A DNA stretch of 30,334 nt from Acanthamoeba lenticulata. Its lineage: Eukaryota; Discosea; Longamoebia; Acanthamoebidae. This document shows positions 8,537 to 19,935 of this stretch, in pieces (positions within the stretch are counted from its first letter, which is position 1; every line of letters begins with the position of its first letter). The notes under the pieces were generated by a model, which had not been told where the DNA came from, did no database searches, and worked only from the letters and a program-made list of their open reading frames with translations. Position numbers and translations under genes: made by a program. The stretch covers positions 1 to 30,334 of the forward strand of contig NAVB01000337.1 in NCBI GenBank assembly GCA_002179805.1, written 5' to 3'.

Positions 8537-11500
8537 ATGGAGAGAGGGTGGAAGGCGTTTGCTGCTGAGGCCGTTGGTACGGCCCTAGATTCCCTACCCC
8601 GCATGCATGCAAGCGCCTAACCATGCTCTGCCTTTGTGCCAGCCATCTTCGATAGCCCACGTTCGAATGTGGCGAGGTACCAGTTGCAGTTCGTCGTGGG
8701 GGATGTTATTCAGATCGTCGAAATGCTGGAAGGGTGGTATAAAGGCGTCCTCCGCGAGACTAAGCACATGGGCCTCTTCCCCGCCTCCTTCTTCCGGCTG
8801 AAGCCGTCCGACGATGATAAAGACGCCGTCATCCGAGAGCTTCGCAATGTCTTCCGCGAGTGGGGTGACTTGCTGAAGAAATACTACATGGTACACATCG
8901 CAGCTAGCATGGTTTTGACGTGCTGCGTGCCTTACAGCGCCTTTGCTGCCAGAACCGAAAGATGAAGGAATTTCACTTCCTCTCAGAGCGCCTCAAGGTC
9001 CTGCACTCGTGGCACAAGACGCTCAACTCACCTCAAACCCCTCCGGTATGCGCACTCAACCACAAGGTGGTGAAAGGAAAGGCCAACTTACAAGCAGTCA
9101 CCACAAACCAACTCAAGGATGCACTGGCCAAAATGAGGTCTAAAGTTATGGCTAGTATCGAAGATGGCCGCCGTGCCATGGGGCTCGACCTGATGGTGCG
9201 GCTACCCAGTGGCCAGATCGCAACCGAGAAAAACTGCGGCATCATCGAGCTTTACCGCATGGTACCCTCGTTCTTCCTGCGTCTGCGGCTTCTTTTCCAT
9301 TAAGCCAAGCCTTCCTTATTTTAGCACCAAGAGCAAGGCCAGCGAGGTGTGCTTTCAACCGTAACGCCACGATTCAACAAGGATGGGCTTTCCCAAGGCG
9401 GCTCGCTCATTGATCATGACGTCGAGCTTGTGCTTCCACTGCACCACCTCATGCTCCATATGGTGGTCTTTCAGTGCAAGGTCTATGAGCCCACAGAGCT
9501 TCGCTTTACCGTCTACAACACCCACACGCGCAGCTTCATCAGCGAGGAGTACGTAGTCTTGTTGACTGTTCACGGTATGCCGGCGGACATGACCAAGATC
9601 GGCAATCTTAAGACGGTGTTCACGGTACTCCTCTCTCTACGACTGGTCCGCCCTCTGTAGTCTCCGCTCAGGTGGGGACGCCATTTGGTTCTCCAGGATA
9701 TCGACGACGACGACTTGGCGGCTGGCTATCTGCATTTGGTGTGTTACGTGATGCGTGTTGGCCAAATGCATCTGGAAAAGGGCAGCAAAGACAAGACAGA
9801 CCAGTACAAGATCAGAAGACCGTATGCATGTGCGACGCTGAAGCTCACCATTCCGCGCATGCTTGATGAACCATCGCGATGCCAACTAAAAGCCAAGTAC
9901 GGCGCGCTATCCCCACACATGTGAGTCGTTCGTATTCTGAACGCACGTGGTGTGCAACAGTCTGAAGGACCTCGATGAAGTGTACGGCCTAAATGATCCC
10001 GTGGGTAAGTTCGTGGAGCAGAGAATGGTGCTCTACACGACACCGCAAGAGTCTAGCTTTCCTGACATTCACGAGCGTACGCCACCGTTCTGTATCTCAG
10101 ATGAAGTGCTTTGGCTCACCAGTCATCGTTCTCCAGTGATCATCAAGTCTGAGGGCAGTGACAACAGTGCACGTGTGGTGGAAGCCTCAGCCGGCAAGTT
10201 AGGATTGGTTTCAATCTCTCTTCTTCCTTCTTCATCCCAATTTATTGGACCATTCAACTGACTTTAACGATGTGCAGGTGCACCAGTCGATGGGGATCAT
10301 CATTGGGCTCAGGCTGCTGCTGGGCGAGTACCCGAGCTTGCTCGAGCGCTCATCACAACTCAAGGACGTTTGTACGGCCAACGTCTACTTCTTCCCCCCC
10401 CCCCCATTCGCTTGCTTCTCATCACGTTTGGATGGGTGAATGTGTTAGGCGTTTCGTCACGCCTCTCAGTCCAGCATGGGTTCCCTCGGCACGACTTCTT
10501 CCTTACCATTGAGACTGGTGAGTTTGCTCAGGATAGGAAGCGATCTGCCAAGAACATCGAAATCAGCATTACAGTGCGGGACAGCAAGGGCGATGAAGTC
10601 AAGGTGAGGTGCCTTTTGTGCTTGCCGATCCTTTGCGCATTATTCATTATGTTTGTCTTCCTTCGGCCAGGATGCGATCATTCCGGGCTCGGGAGAACAG
10701 CCCATCAGGGAATGGAAAAGCATCGTTTATTACCACAACAACTCGCCCAAGTGGAATGAGACCATTAAGTTCAACGTCCCAGCAGCCAAGTTCTCAGAGT
10801 ACCACATTTACTTCAGTACGTGCCATTGACCTCCTTCGTCAACCTTTGCTTGCCAGACGCTAAGGCGGTTTCGTCGATGTCGTCGTACGTAGGCATTCGA
10901 CACTGCACCACAGATGGGAAATCCAATCCTAATAAGGCCGGCTCTGCCTATTGCTTCCTGCGACTAGCCGACGCACAAGGCACGATCGAAAAGGATGGGC
11001 CGCACGTTCTCAAGACCTACAAGCCCCAAAAAACCGACGATCCTGTCTACTACATGCACGGTGTGCTTCCTTCACCTTCGTATCCTTGCCTTTTGTTGCG
11101 CTACATGCTCACCGGTGCGACGGCAGATCCTCAAAAGGTGGTTGAGCGAAAAGGCGAGTTCCTCCGGGTGCGCACGTCCCTGTGCTCCACGCTCCTTACA
11201 CAGAACAGTACGTTCATCCCTTGCACGAAGCGCCGCCCAACAAGGATGAGCCAGTTCTTCCCTAACCCTTTCTTCACGCTGGCGGCTCCCAGGCCGACTG
11301 GTGGACCTACTGAAATGGGAGTCTCGGCCGCGCGGCGACCTGCCCGACATTCTCAAGCTGATCACTTGGGTCAACAGCTCCGAGCTGATGAAGGTACAGT
11401 CACTCCTCCCTGCTGTATCGCGACCGCGTGGTGCTGACTTGAGGTGACTGTCCACAGGGCGATTTCTTGCGGCAAACCGTGGCGGCCATGTTCGCCATGC

Positions 11501-14500
11501 TGCATCGCAACCCCGCAGACACGGAGCTCCACGCGCTGATCTACGACGCCCTTGTGTTCGTATTGGGCATGACGGAGGACAACTTCCCACCCAAGCTTGA
11601 CATGATGATCCGGACGTACGAACAATATGTACGACGTCACTTGTCGTTCCCCGATAAGCGTTCTGGTGTGCACGTCCTCACCGTGCGCGCGGGATCGGGT
11701 GAAGGATCCAAGCAAAGCAAGTCCTGCGGAGAAGGAGGAACTGAAGGTGTTTGCGCACGTTCATCAGTATCTCGTTCCCTGCCTCATCCGCCAGTTCACG
11801 GAGGTGGACAAGCCCCACGCCAGCATCAACCCCACCCTCAAGGTTCGCACCACTGTGCCCTTTTCCTCTCTCCTCCTCCTTGTTGAACCAGTTCCTCAAA
11901 ACGGTGGATCAACCAGGCGCTCGAGCACATGATGAAGTCCATCATCGTTTCACGTATTCTGTACTGCAAGCACTTCAGGGATACTAACGTGGACACGAAC
12001 GACACGTTCGAGTCAGATGTGCTCCAATTCTTTGAGCACTTCACGGCACTCATGCGCCGCAACTCGCCCAGCCTCATCGGCGCACAGACGCTCGCTCTCA
12101 AGGTGCTACTGTCAGACCACTATCAGTTCTTGTATGGGCGAAATACTCACTAGGCCGCGGTCCGTGCACAGAACTTTGTGTCGTGGTTCCAGGGACTTCT
12201 GCTGCTCTTCTCCAAGGCGGAGCTGGCCGAAGTGATCTGCAACTTCATAGGGGCGGTGGCCTACAGCGACAAGAGGCAGCTCAACAGGGCCAAACTCTCT
12301 GTGCTCTACGAGATCGTGAGTTCGCAGCTCTTCGTCGGCGTTGGTACCCCTCCGCAGAGCCCTTTCTGCTGGTCCGTCTTTCGCCACCAAACTCACACAC
12401 TTGTGCAATGTTCACGTTGCCGCAGAGTCACGCCACATCCTCATTCCCGGAGTGGTGAAGCAGATCCAGCTGTTCTTCAAACAAAGCAACCATCAGAAGG
12501 AGCTGGTCGAGGTCGTCCAGATTGTCTGTGGTATCATCGACGTCATAGATGGCCTCCAGGTGCTCTCTCCTCTTCGCGCCACGGCGCATGCGGCAAGCGC
12601 TCTTCCGATGTTAACATGGAATCCCAATTCGCAGCCAGAGAGTAGAGCAGAGGTGACCAAGCACATCATGTGCCTCATTGGCGACCTGCTCCGGCCTATT
12701 GAGAAGGGAGACAAGTCGCGCCTCAAGCTCGACGCTTCGATCTGCCTGCTCGGCATCTTCCACCTGATGACCCAACACGACTTTGACTGTTTCGTGGCCG
12801 CGTACAAGAACAACAAGGTGCGGCACCACGCAGTCTCTTCGGCGTTGTGTATGATCTGGCTCACTGGATCGGGGGGAGGAACGGGTGTTCTTCGCAGAAG
12901 CTGCTGGTGCGAATCGTGAGCATACTGGACGAGCTGATCACCCGGACGGACATCATCTCGCAGACGTGGTTCGGTGTTGGGATGTTCCAGTACGCCACCA
13001 CGGCCAAGGTCATCTCCTTCATCTGCGATCAGCTCCAGAAGGCCGTGCCCAAGGTACCAAACGGCCATCAGCCCGGCAGGCCAAACAAATAATTTAACAT
13101 TATTGGGATTGGGGAATACGAGTGCAGGTGGCGCGGCGCATGCAAAGCGAGAACGAGCGCGCCGCTGCAGCGAAGAAAGAGATTGTCGCGCAGAGGCCCC
13201 GCACGCGAACGAGGACAGAGACCCAGATGCGCAAGACGTCTTTGAAACCAAGTACGGACGGCCGGCCCTGAATGTCGCCATCTTGGACACTCACCGCATG
13301 GCCGCAGCTGCTGCGCGCCCACGAGCCGGCACTGAGACACCGACGGACATGCTGCCGTGGGTGAAGCTGTTCAAGCTCATGATTGCCTTCGCCACGTCTC
13401 GCTTCCTCGAGCTCGAGAAGTTCTCTTCCTCGAAAGCCAACGTCATTCTCGAGAGGTGCGCCCCAGAGAACCTGCGAATCGCCTGTTTGTTGTTGGCCTA
13501 ATCATGTCTATCCTCGCCATCCTCCATGACTCAAGCCACGGCGACATGCGGCCGGTTGTGTGCCGCTATCTCCGAGACATGTGGCAGTCGCTCGGCCAGC
13601 TGCAGATACACGTTGTGCCGTCCCTTGTAGCGCCTCTGCTTGAGCTGCTCACCGTACTTGCCTTTCACCAAAGCGAAACATTTTTATTTAAATATTTATT
13701 TATATTTTAATGTTTTTTAAATGATCATGATTGGTGGAGAGGACAGGTGGACAACAAGGAGCTCATCGAGACGGGGATGAACATCTACTTTAGCATGCTC
13801 CAATGTGAGTTCCAGCACAACAAGTCGTTCAAGAGGGTCGAGCGGCAGACCATCGGGTCACTCGACAAGATCGTGAACGAGTACGAGGAGCGGGATCAGC
13901 AGAACGTGCTGCAGATCTTCCTCTCCTCCCTCCGGCAGCGCTTCGACAACGCCCCGGAGATGCTCGAGCTGGCCAACAAGTTCATGGACGACATGAAGAA
14001 GGTTGCGCCTCCCTGCCCTCCCGTCCAGCAGCTCTCACGACAAGCCACTCACGTTACGACACGAGTGGCGCCCCGCGTCCGCAGTTGATATCACTGTTCA
14101 CGTCTCTGCGGACGCTGCCGCTGGGCCCCGAGTACGACGACGAGCGCACGCTGGCGACGCTGAAGCTGATGGAGTACTTCAAGTCCACCGGCCGAACCGA
14201 GCAGTACGCCGAGTACGCCTACCAGCTGTACGAGCGCCATCTGGCGGCCAACAACTTTGTCGAGGCCGGCTTCACGCTGCTGCTGATGGCCCAGCCGCTC
14301 GAGTGGTCCAACGTGCTCCTGCCGGCTGTCCCCACGCGCAACCTGCACGAGGAGACCTCCTACGAGCGCAAGGTGCTCCGCCCTAAGGGCGACGGAGCCG
14401 CTCTCAAGACCCCATCCAATGGCGCTGACGCGCGGTGCTCAACCATGTGCAGGAAGCGCTCTACGAGGAAGTGATCGAGCTTTTCAAGAAGGGCAAGTAC

Positions 14501-16484
14501 TGGGAGAAGGCCATCGAACTGCTCGACGAGATGCTCCACCAGTACAAGAGCGTCACCTGCGAGTTCATTCGGCTGGCCGACATCCTCGTACGCGCTCTCT
14601 CGGAGAGGAGCCTCATTTGGACGTCGTATGGCGCTAATCGTTTCTTCAATCGTATTCGGGACTCTTGTGGCCGCCGAGCAGCAAGCCCAGGCGGAGCTGT
14701 ATCGGCTGATCGTCACGGGCGAGCGCTTCTTCCCCGAGTACTTTCACGTGGGCTACTATGGCCAGGGCTTCCCGCCCGACTTCCGGGTACATGGAGCTAC
14801 GAGCAGAGCAGCCTCTCGGGAGGCCTGGGGCTGCCCACCGGCCGCTCACTCTGCTTCGTTTGGGGCGGGGGGATGGAGTGCAGAACAAGCAGTTTGTGCA
14901 TCGCGGGGTGGAGTTCCAGCGCCGTGACGCGTTTGAAGCCGTGATCGCCAGACGATGGCCCAAGGCCACGATCATGAACACTACGGAGCCGCCCGGCCTT
15001 GACGTCAGGAAATCGCCCGGCCAGCGTACGCTACACAGCTTAACAGCCCACCCCCTTTCTCGCCCTTAAGCGCTTGGCCCACACGGCTTGTGGTGGTGGC
15101 CATCTTGTGTTCTCTTTCTTGCTTCAGACCTCCAAATCTACGCCGTCAAGATGTCGTCGAAGGAGGAGATGCGGGGCGAGCGCCCGCAGCTGGGAGAGGG
15201 CAGCAAGCAGCGCCGCTACAAGGCCTACGCCAGCGTCGACACCTTTGTCTATGCGCGCCCGGAGGACCGCCGCAAGGCCAAATCTGACAATGAGTTTGCG
15301 GTACTCTCTCGAGAGGCCTTCCTCGAGCTGTTGTTCTGCCCCGCCATGTTGCTTAACACGGGCATGTGTGTGGTGTCCACAGAACCTGTGGGTGATGAAC
15401 TACTTCTTTGGCACGGAGGAGGCCTTCCCGGGGGTCGTGCGGAGATCGGAGATCATCGCGCAGGCGACATCCGAACTGATGCCCATCGACAACGCGATCA
15501 GGAGCATCGTCAACAAGAACAGCGAGCTCGAGAACATGGTGGAGGTCTTCTCGCAGCCCACCGGACACGCCGTCAACGTGTCGCCCTTCACCATGGTGCT
15601 CAAGGGCGTGATCGACGCGGCCGTCAACGGTGGAGTGGCGCGCTACGAGACGGCCTTCCTCACGCCGCAGTACATCGATGCCCGACCGCAGGACCGCGAC
15701 AAGGTCGACCTGCTCCGGAAGGTCCTCGAACAGCAGGTCGATGTGCTCGACCGCGGCCTCGACGTGCACCAGGTGGTCATGCCCCCCGAGATGGCCGACC
15801 TCCAGGATCAGCTCGCCAGTACTCTCTCTCTCTCTCTCTCTTTCTGTCCGCCCCTCCTCTTCAGTTCGTCCCTTGAGCCTCTTTAACATCCACAACCGCG
15901 CGCTAGTTGGCTTGACGAAGCTCAAAAACCGCCAGAAGGGGCTCTCCGCCGACGCACCTCCGGTACACTCTCCCACGATATCTACGCCTTCGTGGTGGCA
16001 CTGCAATGACGGACCGGCTGGGTGGGTTGGACAGGACCTAACGTCGGCTGTAGACAGCATCCTCACGGCGGCGCTGAGCAGCGGGACGTCGGGTCGGGCG
16101 ACGTTGACGACCACCAGCAACCAGGCCAACCCGACACGCAAGTCCGCGCTTCCGGCGATCGTCACGCCGCCGTCGGCTGCGGGGAAGCATACCCCAGCAA
16201 GCCCGGCAGCACCATCACCGCGGGACAACGCATCTCCGCGCTCAGACAACTCCTCACCACGAAAGCCCCTGCCACCGCTCCCCTCGTCCTCCTCGACCTC
16301 GGTGCTGCAGCGGAGCCCTCGAATCGACGCTGCAGAGGGCGGCCGCTTGCGCAGCTCGGCCATCCGCGAAGAGGCCACCCAGGGCCAGCAAGCGGCCGAC
16401 ACACCAAGCCCGAGGTCTGGGATCCTGCGCATGGCGTCGCTGCCTGCCTTCTTGACCTCTGGCCACTCTTCTTCCTCTTCATGA
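8537..16484 (+). CDS. DOCK-family Rac exchange factor, SH3-DHR1-DHR2 (DOCK-A/B type)
   Basis: A guanine-nucleotide exchange factor of the Dock180 type, expected to activate Rac-like GTPases at the plasma membrane with an ELMO partner. I reconstruct about 30 exons with consistent phases summing to 1,930 codons. The first exon (8537-8576) codes only 13 residues and leads into an SH3 domain, residues about 14-72 (AVAIFDSPRS, EGWYKGVL, GLFPASFF). An ELMO-binding-type helix and linker region follow. The DHR1/C2 domain is near residues 497-700 (DFFLTIETGEF, AKNIEISITVRD, IVYYHNNSPKWNETIKF). The helical solenoid carries FDALVF-like YDALVFVLG and SIIVSRILYCK. DHR2 spans about 1300-1730 (MEYFKSTGR, FFPEYFHVGYYGQGFP, KSPGQ, VSPFTMVLKGVIDAAVNGG). 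The tail of about 200 residues (exon 15865-16484) is Ser/Pro rich with SPRKPLPPLPSSSS, an SH3-ligand motif, as in animal DOCK180. The junctions near 11629-11704, 12316-12427 and 14588-14681 have close alternatives. Confidence 0.95.
10394..10405. repeat. Poly-C run in a DOCK intron
   Basis: Twelve consecutive C residues lie inside the intron 10372-10469. It is a sense-strand pyrimidine run and a likely site of length variation or sequencing error. No effect on the reading frame is expected because it is intronic. Confidence 0.9.
13654..13746 (+). other. AT-rich, T-rich intron of the DOCK gene
   Basis: This intron lies between exons ending CTCACC and starting GTGGAC. It is far more AT-rich than its flanks, with runs such as TTTTTATTTAAATATTTATT. 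Donor GTACTT, acceptor GGACAG. It is one of several such introns in the window, each T-rich on the sense strand of its gene. Confidence 0.8.
15822..15841. repeat. (CT)n microsatellite in last DOCK intron
   Basis: A run of about ten CT units directly follows the donor GTACTCTC of intron 15819-15864. On the sense strand it forms part of the pyrimidine tract of a short intron. Confidence 0.9.
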
Positions 16485-16702
16485 CACACGTTTGTGCGTG
16501 GGTTGGCACACTGCAAGTGGAACAACTTGAATTTTTCTTACACGCGTGCCCGGCCATGAATGACAAAATTGAGGCATACGACGGGGGAGAGAAGGGAAGG
16601 AAGGCAGGCAAGCCTCGGCGCCACCACGCATCGATGCGCCCTCTCTTCCTCACAGCACACAACACACACAAAACAGCAGGAACCGCTAGTCCTGATTGCT
16701 GA

Positions 16703-19653
16703 TCACGCGCTCGAGCGGTCGTATCGAGACGCCCTGCGTCGACTGCGCACCCCAAAACCGTTAAGAAGACGCCTCAGGAGGACTATGGAGAGAGTGCGCA
16801 CCAGGCCGTCCTGCGTGGAGTACAGGTCTCGGGATGCGCCCGAGGGCTCGGGCTGGTCATTGGCGGCGTCCAGGAGCTCCAGCATGTCGTCTGCGATGTC
16901 CACGGAGTGTGAGCGCTGATAACCGCTTCCAAGGGCAAAGGGGAAGAAGGGGGGGGGGGCGCAAACCGCTCTTGCTGCTCAGCTGGCGCACATCAAAGGT
17001 CGAGGGCTGCTGAAGCGCGGCACAGGCCTCCATCTCGAGGTCGAGAATGCCACGGTACATGAGCGTATTTCGCCGCCGCGCGCTGGTGCTGAGCTGGCCG
17101 TCGCTGACGGTCATGCGCTCGGGACTCTCCGGCGTCCCGTTCTGGCCCTCGATCGTATGCTTGGCCGTGGGCGTGGCGGAGCCCGATGAGGTTGTGGTGG
17201 CTCCGTCCCGGCTGGCCTTGAGCGGGCTCGGGTGCTTGCTCCGGTGTTCCCGCGGCTGATCAGCACAGGCCGGTCAGACGAGAGAAAGAAGAGGAAGAGA
17301 GACAAGACCACAAAAGCACGCACCGAGGTAAGGGACGGCTTCCGGGATCGCCGTGCGCTGTTGGTGCGGCTGCGCGGGAGCCGCGGGCTGTCGCTCCCGC
17401 CGTCCACGCCGGAGATGGGGCTCGGGAGGTCGAGCGTCACCGCAGCCGCGACCTCCTCTTCGCCCTCGCTCGGCGGTTCAAGGAGCAGATTCTGCATCAG
17501 CGAGATCGCCGCCATCTGGTTCCTTTTCGTTTTGTTTTGCAAATCGTGTGTGAGACCGAACACAAGAACGAAGACGACATCGCTTCGCACTTGTTTTATG
17601 CGAAGGGAGGAGGGACGGACCTGATCTCGGTTTGCTCGCGGCCGTCCTTCCACAGGATGACGAGGCCGTCGGCGCTGCAGGAGGCCAGCGCGCTGTCAGA
17701 GAGGGCCACCATGTCGTACACGGCGTCCGAGTGGCCCCACATGTCTCCCAGGCACACCGGCTGCGTGGGCGCCGCCCGCAGGCGCCCGAACGGGTAGCGC
17801 GGGGCCGGGTTCTTCTGTGGCGTCCCGCCCAGCTGCGCGCCCCACAGCTTGATCGACGAATCCGCCGAGCACGAGACGATCCGCGTCCTGTCCGTACGCC
17901 CGTGCGTCCATGGTGAGCGTAACTTGAGCGATCGGAGGAGGGCAAGGGTACCACGTACTTATTGTACATGGAGAGGATGCGGATGACGTTGGCCTCGTGG
18001 CCGTCTTTACAGTCCACCACGCAGTCGCCCGTGTTGATGTCAAACACTTTGAACCCGCGCCCGACGGCAGCGCCCAAATATCGCTGTTCCGCAAACACCG
18101 GTTTTATCAAAATATTGGTAAAATTAACCAGCGCGAGTGGCGGACGTACGTCGGTGAGAACAGTAATGTGGTTGATCGAGTTGATGAAGACGTGGTTCTC
18201 GTAGTACTTTTCCGGGTAGTCAAGCACCTTGAGCGGCACGAGGCTATCCGCTTGCCAGACCACCACCGATCCGTCTAGCGAGCCGGACGCAAACAGAGCC
18301 TCTGTACATAAGAAAATAAGAAGAAAAAAAAACAAACATTAGAAAAACAAAACATTACTTCAAAATATTCAAAAATCTAATTAAGACGAAACAAAAACGA
18401 AGGAGGAGCAGACCGTTGACTGGGACCAGGCATCGCACGGATTCGCGATGGTACGCAAGCAGCTTATCAAACTTGAACGAGCTCCGGTCGTAAACGACTA
18501 CGATACACCGCCCGGCGAAATGGTGAGCCAACGGGACCCCCGCCAAGGAAGAGAGAGAGAAAGAGGCAGCACCACGTACAGAGAAAGGAGGAGTTGGAGC
18601 CCGTCACGATACGATTTTCGCTAATCGGCAAAAGGCAGTGCAAGTCTGGAGCGGTCACACGTCATCGGAGGGAGAGAAGCGCGAGAGAGGCCAGAGTCAG
18701 CAGAGCGAAGACCAGGAGGTAAATGAATAAAAAAAAAATGCCTGGAATAAATAATTGTTTACTATAAATAGAATAAATAATGGCAAAATGGCAGCAGGAA
18801 AAACGTACTCTCTTCCTCTTGTCGCGTGATGGAGCCCACGAGCGTGGGACTCGTACGCGCGCTCGAAGAGTAGGACCATACGTTGAGCTGCTGGTCGTTG
18901 CCCCCCGAGCAGAAGAGCGCGCCCTTGCTTTCGCCACCGTCCAGCTTGGCCAGGCACTGCACCACCCACCAGAACACCAGTCTGAGTGAGCGCCTGTGCA
19001 CAGCGCCTCCGAGGAGGCCGGCCGTCACCGGCGACGGCTAAGGAAAGCAGGGCGCATGCGAGCGAGCATACCTGAACGCTGCCAGCGTGTGCGTTCTCGA
19101 TGACATGCGCGCAGGCGCCGGTGTCTATGTTCCAGACGTGGCCTCTCGTTAAGGCGATAAACAAGTTATTACTGTAAATAATAGAAATGGTAATAATTTG
19201 CAAGTAATAACACAAAGGTAAAAATAGAAACAGAAAAAGTGAAAAATAAAATAAAATAAAAGTGGCGAAAGAGGATATTCGAATGGTCCTGTCGGAAGAT
19301 CCTGAGAGGAGGGTGTGCAGATCAAGCAAGAGCAGGCACGTGATTGGCCGGGTGTGCCCTTCTAGGACGAAAATCTGTTCTCCTGTTGTGTAGTTCCAAA
19401 TGAAGATGGTGCCATCGTCCGAAGCCGAGGCCAGCCTGGCGTTGAATTTGTCCCGTTAAGCAGGCGCTAGGGACGCGGCAAGTCACAGGCGAACAAAGAC
19501 GTACCTGGCGTGGTCTAGGATCACAAGTAACCGAACGATGTCCTTGTGGCCCCCCAAAATTTGGAGTTCATTGAGAGAGTTGGAGAGGAATTCACTTGGT
19601 AGGTCAAAGTCTTGCTGGGCGTTGCGCTTCTCTTTCGTGCCAGCCACGCCCAT
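16703..19653 (-). CDS. WDR41: WDR41 homologue (WD40 protein, C9orf72-SMCR8 partner family)
   Basis: A WD40 protein whose repeats match animal WDR41 in order. The start at 19653 reads MGVAGTKEKR, then ELQILGGHKDIVRLLVILD, SASDDGTIFIWN, GHTRPITCLLLL, GSSDRTIRVWN, CSGGNDQQLNVW, LFASGSLDGSVVVW, INSINHITVL, YLGAAVGRGFKVFDINTG, SCSADSSIKLWG and SCSADGLVILWKDGRE. AAVGRG and LVILWKDG are distinctive WDR41 phrases. Early exons: 19653-19505, 19435-19279, 19137-19072, 18956-18809, 18645-18580, 18497-18414, 18301-18150, 18083-17959, 17887-17621; then from 17522. The intron 19138-19278 is AT-AC. In animals WDR41 anchors the C9orf72-SMCR8 complex, acting in lysosome signalling and Arf/Rab control. After the propeller a tail of about 230 residues (rich in Ser/Arg, then a helical segment ADDMLELLDAANDQ) has no counterpart in the animal protein, whose end is near here at residue 420. 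Tail exon joins are less certain. Confidence 0.82.
16949..16959. repeat. Poly-G run near the WDR41 3' end
   Basis: Eleven consecutive G on the plus strand (poly-C on the WDR41 sense strand), in what I read as an intron of the tail. A sequencing-length error here would not change the predicted protein if the intron call is right. Confidence 0.8.
18302..18413 (-). other. AT-rich intron of the WDR41 gene
   Basis: About 110 bases between the exon ending VPVNG and the exon starting EALFASGSLDG. A-rich on the plus strand, hence T-rich in the sense direction. Donor GTCTGC, acceptor GTACAG. It contrasts sharply with the GC-rich exons on both sides. Confidence 0.8.
19138..19278 (-). other. U12-type AT-AC intron in the WDR41 gene
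   Basis: Sense-strand donor at 19278 reads ATATCCTCTTT, one base from the minor-spliceosome consensus ATATCCTTT. The branch-type motif CGCCTTAAC lies at 19148-19156, close to TTCCTTAAC. The intron ends in CCAC at 19138, 11-12 bases past the branch A, within the tight U12 spacing. Splicing here is phase 0 and joins DRTIR to VWNIDTG, restoring a perfect WD-repeat phrase; the exon after it is exactly 22 codons. No GT donor nearby gives that join. The intron body is AT-rich. Confidence 0.88.
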
Positions 19654-19935
19654 GGCCAGCAGTCGATGGAGGGGCCGCTAGCTACACCTGGCGTCTTGTG
19701 TTATTTAAATTTTTGCTAAAAGCTGAAAAAAGGGATATTCACGAGAAAGAGAGATTGCCGCTGCTGTCCACAGAAACAAACTTCGTTTCCTTGTTCATAG
19801 TTTTTAACGTGGCCATCAAGACGTATTGAAATATCTGGGTGGACCACACGACGAACAAAAGCAAGACAAGCGTACGCCCTGTAGATCACCTGTGTTGCTC
19901 CCCATCTTGCCAGGCTGGCTGCCAAATGCTGCTGC

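Noticed and set aside
9009..9110. Possible intron in the DOCK gene after LNSPQTPP (GTATGC...GCAG)
   Set aside because: The acceptor phase does not fit, while the unspliced frame reads through into the conserved TTNQL helix; I kept it as exon.
15353..16525. Long minus-strand open frame (390 codons)
   Set aside because: It is antisense to the conserved DHR2 exon and tail of the DOCK gene and has no recognisable domain; GC-rich coding sequence often leaves the opposite strand open.
18302..18413. A-rich stretch as a retroposon poly-A tail
   Set aside because: It lies exactly between two phase-matched WDR41 exons, has no target-site duplication or element next to it, and matches other T-rich sense-strand introns.
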